Positions 58,907-64,000 of a stretch of 64,000 bases of DNA are shown here, piece after piece. The translations under genes and the position numbers were made by a program. Under the pieces are notes generated by a model. It saw only the letters and a list, made by a program, of their open reading frames with translations, was not told where the DNA came from and made no database searches. The stretch spans positions 1 to 64,000 of the forward strand of contig UCHV01000004.1 in NCBI GenBank assembly GCA_900472395.1, read 5' to 3'. The stretch is from Hyphomicrobiales bacterium. GTDB lineage: Bacteria > Pseudomonadota > Alphaproteobacteria > Rhizobiales > Rhizobiaceae. Each line of letters begins with the position of its first letter. Positions within the stretch are counted from its first letter, which is position 1.

Positions 58907-59230
58907 ATGCAAAGCGCCAACCAGAATTACCGTGTCGCCGCCGCCGATGCGCTGGCTGCAGAACTGATGATGGCCGCCGGTTCGATCGGCGATCTGAAGC
59001 CGTATCATCGCACTATTCTCGTGGCGCGGGCCGCGGCCGCGATAGAAACCCAACGGGAACTGCTCGACATGTGGGGCGGCACAATCTCGCTGCCGACGGG
59101 AATCGTTTCCGATCTCGATATGCTGCGGCGCGAATCTGCCGCCTTTCCGGATGTGCTGGCAGCGCAGATATTGCGGCAGGTGGCCGACGAAATCCGCCGC
59201 CTCGCGGACCTTGTCAAGCGGATCGTCTAA
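58907..59230 (+). CDS. Hypothetical helical protein
   Basis: A 107-residue soluble protein, nearly all helix: VAAADALAAELMMAAGSIGDLKPYHRTILVARAAAAIETQRELLDMWGG then SDLDMLRRESAAFPDVLAAQILRQVADEIRRLADLVKRIV. GGAG lies just before the ATG at 58907; an upstream TTG (58862) is an alternative. I do not recognise the family. Confidence 0.65.
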   Translation: MQSANQNYRVAAADALAAELMMAAGSIGDLKPYHRTILVARAAAAIETQRELLDMWGGTISLPTGIVSDLDMLRRESAAFPDVLAAQILRQVADEIRRLADLVKRIV

Positions 59231-59362
59231 CCATTTCGGGCAGATTGCGCGCCTGACATGCTTCCGTTAAATTTCTTGGTTAATTTATTAACCTTCACTG
59301 GGAGAGAGTGAGGAACCGAAACGCTCGCAGCGCGTTTCAATCGGCACACGGGAGAAGCCAAG

Positions 59363-59560
59363 ATGTTCTTTAGCAAGCCTGCCAACACCGAACCTGTAAC
59401 GGACGATATTTCCGCCACCGGCACCTTTGCCGACGGTGTGCTGCAGCTGACGGAAAAGGAACTGGTAGAGTTTGCCCGCAAGGATTTTTCCGGCGCATCC
59501 TTCAAACGTGACTACGGTGCCGCGCGAAGTGTTTCCGAGTGCCGTATCGCACACGTCTGA
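59363..59560 (+). CDS. Small hypothetical protein
   Basis: A 65-residue acidic protein: MFFSKPANTEPVTDDISATGTFADG then LQLTEKELVEFARKDFSGASFKRDYG. GGGAG lies about ten bases before the ATG, and an A/T-rich promoter-like stretch (GTTAATTTATTAACC, 59279-59293) lies upstream. It is followed by a strong terminator. Function unknown. Confidence 0.7.
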   Translation: MFFSKPANTEPVTDDISATGTFADGVLQLTEKELVEFARKDFSGASFKRDYGAARSVSECRIAHV

Positions 59561-59580
59561 TCGTATAGATTCGTGGATTT

Positions 59581-59615
59581 AAAGGCGTTTGCCGAAAGCG
59601 GCAGGCGCCTTTTTG
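59581..59615. terminator. Terminator between convergent small gene and mgtC
   Basis: AAAGGCGTTTGCCG-AAAG-CGGCAGGCGCCTTTTT. The long stem has one interruption and is flanked by A and T runs. Confidence 0.88.
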
Positions 59616-59636
59616 TTTGATGTTCAGGCGGGGCTT

Positions 59637-60134
59637 TCAGTCGTCCCTGACATCATCCTTGATGCCCAGCGCCACCTCGCTGTGGCGCACCAGCCAAAGC
59701 ACGATGATACCGGCAAGCGTCGCGATGGCCGCGATCAGCCAGAGGCCCAGACCCACGCTGAGGCCGATTGCGCCGGAGAGCCACATGCTGGCGCCGGTTG
59801 TCAGGCCCTGAACGGACCCTCGGGTAAAGACCACGACGCCCGCCGCCAGAAAGGCGATGCCGCCGGTCACGGCCTCGATCAGGCGGATCGGGTCCATGCG
59901 CATGGCATCGTTGGTCGGTGCGAGATTGTTGGTGATGTGAAGTGTCACCAGCGTGAAGATGGTGACGGAGAGGCCGATCAGCATGTTGGTGCGCAGGCCG
60001 GCCATGTTCTTGTTGATGCGTCGCTCAAGGCCGATCAAACCACACAGCAGCATGGCGCCGAACATGCGGGTAACGAGGATCAGAACCGGCACCGGGCTTT
60101 CATGCGAAAATTCCTCGGCAAGTGCCTGCAGCAT
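59637..60134 (-). CDS. MgtC/SapB-family membrane protein
   Basis: A 165-residue inner-membrane protein with about five helices. The MgtC signature is present: RMFGAMLLCGLIGLERRINKNMAGLRTNMLIGLS, then VTGGIAFLAAGVVVF and GLTTGASMWLSGAIGLSVGLG. The large C-terminal domain of pathogen MgtC is missing. The ATG at 60134 has GGAGAGG upstream, and a longer start at 60167 is possible. MgtC proteins act in magnesium limitation and intracellular survival; the role here is inferred from family only. Confidence 0.9.
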   Translation of the reverse strand: MLQALAEEFSHESPVPVLILVTRMFGAMLLCGLIGLERRINKNMAGLRTNMLIGLSVTIFTLVTLHITNNLAPTNDAMRMDPIRLIEAVTGGIAFLAAGVVVFTRGSVQGLTTGASMWLSGAIGLSVGLGLWLIAAIATLAGIIVLWLVRHSEVALGIKDDVRDD

Positions 60135-60181
60135 AACGGCCTCTCCATTTTTGTTGATGGAGAACACGTGAAGGCGGTGGT

Positions 60182-60209
60182 GGTTCCCGCAACGTGATGT
60201 GCGGGAACC
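60182..60209 (-). terminator. Hairpin after the epimerase gene
   Basis: GGTTCCCGCA-N8-TGCGGGAACC is a perfect 10-bp stem. No T-run follows on the minus strand. It lies 14 bases beyond the stop codon of the epimerase. Confidence 0.6.
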
Positions 60210-60222
60210 TGGCCTTGCGGGA

Positions 60223-61473
60223 TCAGCGCTTGCCGGCTTCCAGAATGCCGCGCGTCACGCTGCCGGTGGCCGGATAAAGCGGGATCAGGCAGGCTTGAAG
60301 GGCGTGGTAGATGTCGCCCTTGCCTGGAAAGAGGTCGTGCGAGGGGATGAGGTCTTCTGTCAGTTCCTCGTGCCAGCCGCCATGTCTGTGATCGATGAAA
60401 CGGCGTTCGATGACGTTCCAGATCTTTCGGTAGCTCTGCTCGTGGAAATCCGACGGCAGGTGTTCGTTGAGGAAATGTGCGGCACCAGCACCTTCGCAGG
60501 CCGGCCACCACAGCTTGTTGCGCTTTTCGGGCTTGTCGTCCCAATCGAGCGTGTAGAAGAAGCCGCCCTTGTCGTCGTCCCAGCCGAGCGCCATCGACTG
60601 CTCGAACAGGTTTTTGGCCGCGTCGGGCATCCATTCGTGCATCCGGTCACCCAAAACCCATAGCTGAAGGATGAGGCGCGCCCATTCCAGCCAGTGGCCG
60701 GGCGTTGTGCCGGCCGGGCGGAACATCTCGTTTTCGTGGTAATAGGTCTTGTCGATGGTCCAGGACGTGTCGAAATGTTCGGCGACGCGCCAGTTCACCG
60801 AGCCGGCGGCGCGACGGATGACGAGATCGGCAATTCGTTCGGCCTTGGTCAGATAGTCGGCGTTACCGGTTGCCTCGAAAGCGGCCATCAGCGCTTCGGT
60901 GAGGTGCATGTTGGAATTTTGGCCACGGTAATTGCCGCCATCGAGCGGCTGCCAGTCCGGCGTGAACTCTTCGCGGATGGCGCCGTGTTCCTCATCCCAG
61001 AATTTGGTGTTGATGATGTCGGTTATGTCGGCCAGCATTTCATCTGCGAGAGGGTGGCCGACGAGTTTGGCGGACGACGCTGCGAGCAGCACGAAGGCGT
61101 GGCCGTAACCCTGCTTGTTGGCATCGGCCGGGCCTTTATCGTCGAGCGACCAGAAATAGCCGCCGTTCTTCTGGTCCCGGTGGTGGTTCCAGAGATAGTC
61201 CATGCCGTGCTCGACGACATCGTAAGCGCCCGGACGGCCGAGCAACGTACCGATGGCAAAGCAGTGCACCGCGCGGGCGGCGATGTGAATGCTGCGGATC
61301 TGGCCTTTGGCATCGAGCGGCCTACCGAAATCGTCAAGATCGAAAAAGCCGCCTTTCGGGTTGATGGAATTGTGCTGGAAAAAGCTGAAAAGCCCGTTGG
61401 CCTGCGCGGTCAGCCAGTCGCGATGGTATGCGCGCCTGGTCCAGTTGCCGAGATCGCGATCTGCCAATGCCAT
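60223..61473 (-). CDS. AGE-family sugar epimerase/isomerase (probable mannose isomerase)
   Basis: A 416-residue (alpha/alpha)6-barrel enzyme. Family motifs include NSINPKGGFFDLDDFGRPL, IHIAARAVHCFAIGTLLGRPG, NQGYGHAFVLLAASSA (catalytic His), NMHLTEALMAAFEATGN, PGHWLEWARLIL (catalytic His) and CEGAGAAHFL. The family includes GlcNAc 2-epimerase, YihS and mannose isomerase, an activity described in Agrobacterium. The start at 61473 follows GGAGGGAC. It stands alone, divergent from metH. Confidence 0.88.
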   Translation of the reverse strand: MALADRDLGNWTRRAYHRDWLTAQANGLFSFFQHNSINPKGGFFDLDDFGRPLDAKGQIRSIHIAARAVHCFAIGTLLGRPGAYDVVEHGMDYLWNHHRDQKNGGYFWSLDDKGPADANKQGYGHAFVLLAASSAKLVGHPLADEMLADITDIINTKFWDEEHGAIREEFTPDWQPLDGGNYRGQNSNMHLTEALMAAFEATGNADYLTKAERIADLVIRRAAGSVNWRVAEHFDTSWTIDKTYYHENEMFRPAGTTPGHWLEWARLILQLWVLGDRMHEWMPDAAKNLFEQSMALGWDDDKGGFFYTLDWDDKPEKRNKLWWPACEGAGAAHFLNEHLPSDFHEQSYRKIWNVIERRFIDHRHGGWHEELTEDLIPSHDLFPGKGDIYHALQACLIPLYPATGSVTRGILEAGKR

Positions 61474-61595
61474 GAGGTCCCTCCAAATTCGTGCACAACA
61501 ATTTGCCGATTGCCTATATAGGGCAGCCATGAGTCTGTCATCGGTTCGCTTTGGGAATCGTGGCGGCGGAGTGATATAGCATTCGTCATATATTG

Positions 61596-61615
61596 ACATA
61601 AAGATATCTTTATGT
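61596..61615. promoter_or_regulatory. Perfect 20-bp palindrome in the metH promoter
   Basis: ACATAAAGATATCTTTATGT is exactly self-complementary. Its left edge overlaps a TTGACA -35-like element (61593-61598), and it fills the spacer towards the expected -10, 41 bases before the metH start. This is a classical repressor position. The pattern recalls operators of SahR-type ArsR regulators of the methionine cycle, from memory. Confidence 0.75.
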
Positions 61616-61656
61616 GATCTGGATGTTTGGAATCCATGACGTCAAGGGAGTGTGCC

Positions 61657-64000
61657 GTGTTCGACAATGTTTTTGGTCCTGAAGGGACTGTCCGCGACGG
61701 CAATGAAGTGTTCGCAGCGCTGCGCAAGGCAGCCAGCGAACGCATCCTCGTGCTTGACGGCGCCATGGGTACGCAGATTCAGGGCTTGGGCTTTGATGAG
61801 GACCAGTTTCGCGGCCACCGATTCATCGGTTGTGCATGCCACCAGCAGGGCAATAACGACCTTCTGATCCTCACCCAGCCGCAGGCGATCGAGGACATTC
61901 ATTATCGCTACGCAATGGCGGGTGCGGACATTCTCGAAACCAACACCTTCTCCTCGACCCGCATCGCGCAGGCCGACTACGAGATGGAAAATGCGGTCTA
62001 TGACCTCAACAAGGAAGGTGCCGAGATCGTGCGCCGCGCCTGCAAGCGCGCCGAGCGCGAGGATGGCAAGCGCCGTTTCGTGGCCGGCGCCATCGGCCCG
62101 ACCAACCGCACCGCGTCGATTTCGCCTGACGTCAACAATCCCGGTTTCCGCGCCGTTTCCTTCGATGAGTTGCGCATCGCTTATGGCGAACAGATCGACG
62201 GTTTGATCGACGGTGGTGCCGATATCATCCTGATCGAAACCATCTTCGATACGCTGAACGCCAAGGCTGCCATCTTCGCCTGCAACGAGCGTTTTGCCGC
62301 CAAGGGCATCACTCTGCCGGTGATGATTTCCGGCACGATCACCGACTTGTCCGGCCGCACACTGTCCGGCCAGACGCCGACCGCCTTCTGGGATTCGGTC
62401 AGCCATTCGAACCCGTTCACGATAGGCCTCAACTGCGCCCTCGGTGCCGATGCCATGCGCCCGCATTTGCAGGAACTGTCGGCGGTTGCCGATACGTTCA
62501 TCTGCGCCTACCCGAATGCCGGCCTGCCGAACGAATTCGGTCAGTATGACGAAACGCCGGAAATCATGGCGCGTCAGGTCGAGGGGTTTGCCAGCGAGGG
62601 CCTCGTCAATATCGTCGGCGGCTGCTGCGGTTCGACGCCGGACCATATTCGCGCGATTGCGCAGGCTGTTGCCAAACACAAGCCGCGCCCGATCCCGGAA
62701 CACAAGCCGTTCATGTCGCTGTCGGGTCTGGAACCCTTCACGCTCACCAAGGACATTCCGTTCGTCAACGTTGGCGAACGCACCAACGTCACCGGTTCGG
62801 CGAAATTCCGCAAGCTGATCACGGCCGGTGATTACACCGCCGCTCTCGCCGTCGCCCGCGACCAGGTGGAGAACGGCGCGCAGGTTATCGACATCAACAT
62901 GGATGAAGGCCTGATCGACAGCGAGAAGGCGATGGTCGAGTTCCTGAACCTGATCGCCGCCGAGCCGGATATCGCGCGTGTGCCGATCATGATCGACTCG
63001 TCAAAATTCGAGATCATCGAAGCCGGCCTCAAATGCGTGCAGGGCAAGTCGATCGTCAACTCGATCTCGCTCAAGGAAGGCGAGGAGAACTTTGTCCGTC
63101 AGGCAAAACTGGTGCGCTCCTATGGTGCCGCCGTCGTCGTCATGGCGTTTGACGAAACGGGACAGGCGGATACCTACGAGCGCAAGGTCGAGATTTGCTC
63201 ACGCGCTTACAAGATCCTGACCGAACAGGCCGGTTTCCCGCCGGAAGACATTATCTTCGATCCGAACGTGTTCGCGGTTGCCACCGGCATCGAGGAACAC
63301 AACAATTACGGCGTGGATTTCATCGAGGCGACCCGGACGATCCGCGAAAAGATGCCGCTCGTGCATATTTCCGGCGGCGTTTCCAACCTGTCCTTCTCGT
63401 TCCGCGGCAATGAGCCGGTGCGCGAGGCCATGCACGCCGTGTTCCTCTACCACGCCATTCAGGCCGGCATGGACATGGGCATCGTCAATGCCGGCCAGTT
63501 GGCCGTCTATGACCAGATCGATGCGGAACTGCGCGAGGCCTGCGAGGACGTGGTGCTGAACCGCCGCGCCGATGGCACCGAGCGTCTGCTGGAGGTCGCC
63601 GAGCGTTTCCGCGGCGGTCCGGGCCGCGAGGCCAAGGTGCAGGATCTGTCCTGGCGCGAACGGTCGGTGGAAGAGCGGATCTCGCATGCGCTGGTCAACG
63701 GTATTACCGAATATATCGAGGCCGATACGGAAGAGGCGCGCCTTCAGGCCGAGCGTCCGCTGCATGTCATCGAGGGCCCGCTGATGGCCGGCATGAACGT
63801 GGTTGGCGACCTGTTCGGTTCGGGCAAGATGTTCCTGCCGCAGGTGGTGAAATCCGCTCGCGTGATGAAGCAGGCGGTGGCCGTGCTTCTACCTTACATG
63901 GAAGAAGAAAAGCGCCTCAACGGCGACGACCAGCGCAAGGCTGCCGGCAAGATCTTGATGGCAACCGTGAAGGGCGACGTTCACGACATCGGCAAGAACA
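61657..64000 (+). CDS. metH: Cobalamin-dependent methionine synthase MetH (3' truncated by window end)
   Basis: Methylates homocysteine using methyl-tetrahydrofolate and B12. The visible 781 residues cover the homocysteine domain ([28 protein letters not shown]; zinc Cys in GLNCALGA and [10 protein letters not shown] near 323), the folate domain ([48 protein letters not shown]), the helical cap, and the start of the B12 domain, stopping at [11 protein letters not shown] with the cobalt-ligating His. The GTG at 61657 follows AAGGGAG; an in-frame ATG at 61636 adds seven residues. The activation domain lies outside the window. Confidence 0.97.
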   Translation, partial: MFDNVFGPEGTVRDGNEVFAALRKAASERILVLDGAMGTQIQGLGFDEDQFRGHRFIGCACHQQGNNDLLILTQPQAIEDIHYRYAMAGADILETNTFSSTRIAQADYEMENAVYDLNKEGAEIVRRACKRAEREDGKRRFVAGAIGPTNRTASISPDVNNPGFRAVSFDELRIAYGEQIDGLIDGGADIILIETIFDTLNAKAAIFACNERFAAKGITLPVMISGTITDLSGRTLSGQTPTAFWDSVSHSNPFTIGLNCALGADAMRPHLQELSAVADTFICAYPNAGLPNEFGQYDETPEIMARQVEGFASEGLVNIVGGCCGSTPDHIRAIAQAVAKHKPRPIPEHKPFMSLSGLEPFTLTKDIPFVNVGERTNVTGSAKFRKLITAGDYTAALAVARDQVENGAQVIDINMDEGLIDSEKAMVEFLNLIAAEPDIARVPIMIDSSKFEIIEAGLKCVQGKSIVNSISLKEGEENFVRQAKLVRSYGAAVVVMAFDETGQADTYERKVEICSRAYKILTEQAGFPPEDIIFDPNVFAVATGIEEHNNYGVDFIEATRTIREKMPLVHISGGVSNLSFSFRGNEPVREAMHAVFLYHAIQAGMDMGIVNAGQLAVYDQIDAELREACEDVVLNRRADGTERLLEVAERFRGGPGREAKVQDLSWRERSVEERISHALVNGITEYIEADTEEARLQAERPLHVIEGPLMAGMNVVGDLFGSGKMFLPQVVKSARVMKQAVAVLLPYMEEEKRLNGDDQRKAAGKILMATVKGDVHDIGKN

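Overview
The window is about 64 kb of a high-GC alphaproteobacterial chromosome, most likely Rhizobiaceae (Agrobacterium/Rhizobium type). The evidence is the gene set: dnaG followed by rpoD with a long acidic insert, a DctA/DctBD C4-dicarboxylate system with a sigma54 promoter, many multi-gene ABC importers, a Brucella BP26-like SIMPL protein, an Lrp-type PutR beside putA, and an AGE-family sugar isomerase. I see no prophage, insertion sequence or CRISPR array. The 3' end of the window cuts metH.

Layout. 0-5.2 kb: a leader with an inverted repeat, then dnaG and rpoD. 5.2-11 kb: a TetR/SMR efflux pair with its operator, a TonB-like DUF930 protein, an exported polysaccharide deacetylase-like protein, a YjbQ protein, a tRNA-Ile2 (CAU) and a SIMPL protein. 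11-17.4 kb: a LacI regulator convergent with a five-gene minus-strand operon (metallophosphoesterase, ABC ATPase, two permeases, binding protein). Two Pho-box-like sites lie upstream of that operon. 17.5-20.7 kb: small genes, an orphan ureidoglycine aminohydrolase, a single-domain response regulator and AzlCD. 20.9-25.7 kb: dctA divergent from dctBD, with sigma54 and DctD sites in between. 25.9-29.4 kb: an FtsK paralogue with no membrane anchor. 29.5-33.2 kb: an iron(III)-type ABC importer. 33.2-39.7 kb: a GrpB-like gene with a suspect start codon, then a sugar-type ABC importer in one cluster with a GntR regulator and a DapA-family aldolase. 39.8-47.7 kb: a PAS-GGDEF-EAL protein, an EAL protein translationally coupled to a 1048-residue protein with an alpha-helical sugar-enzyme-like region and a MurF-like ligase, and a TolC-family lipoprotein. 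48-53.3 kb: small proteins, putR and putA. 53.5-58.8 kb: a second importer operon with a Pho-box-like site and its own LacI regulator. 58.9-64 kb: small genes, MgtC-like, AGE epimerase, and metH preceded by a perfect 20-bp palindrome.

How the genes work together. Much of the window is nutrient capture: C4-dicarboxylates, proline, iron, sugars and probably organophosphates. Two importer operons carry 7-4-7 direct repeats like rhizobial Pho boxes, and one of them also encodes a phosphodiesterase, so phosphate starvation is a plausible common control. The least explained part is 42.1-47.7 kb, where c-di-GMP turnover genes sit with the fused Mur-ligase protein and an outer-membrane secretion lipoprotein. 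It looks like an undescribed envelope or exopolymer system. All functions are inferred by reading motifs; no database search was run.
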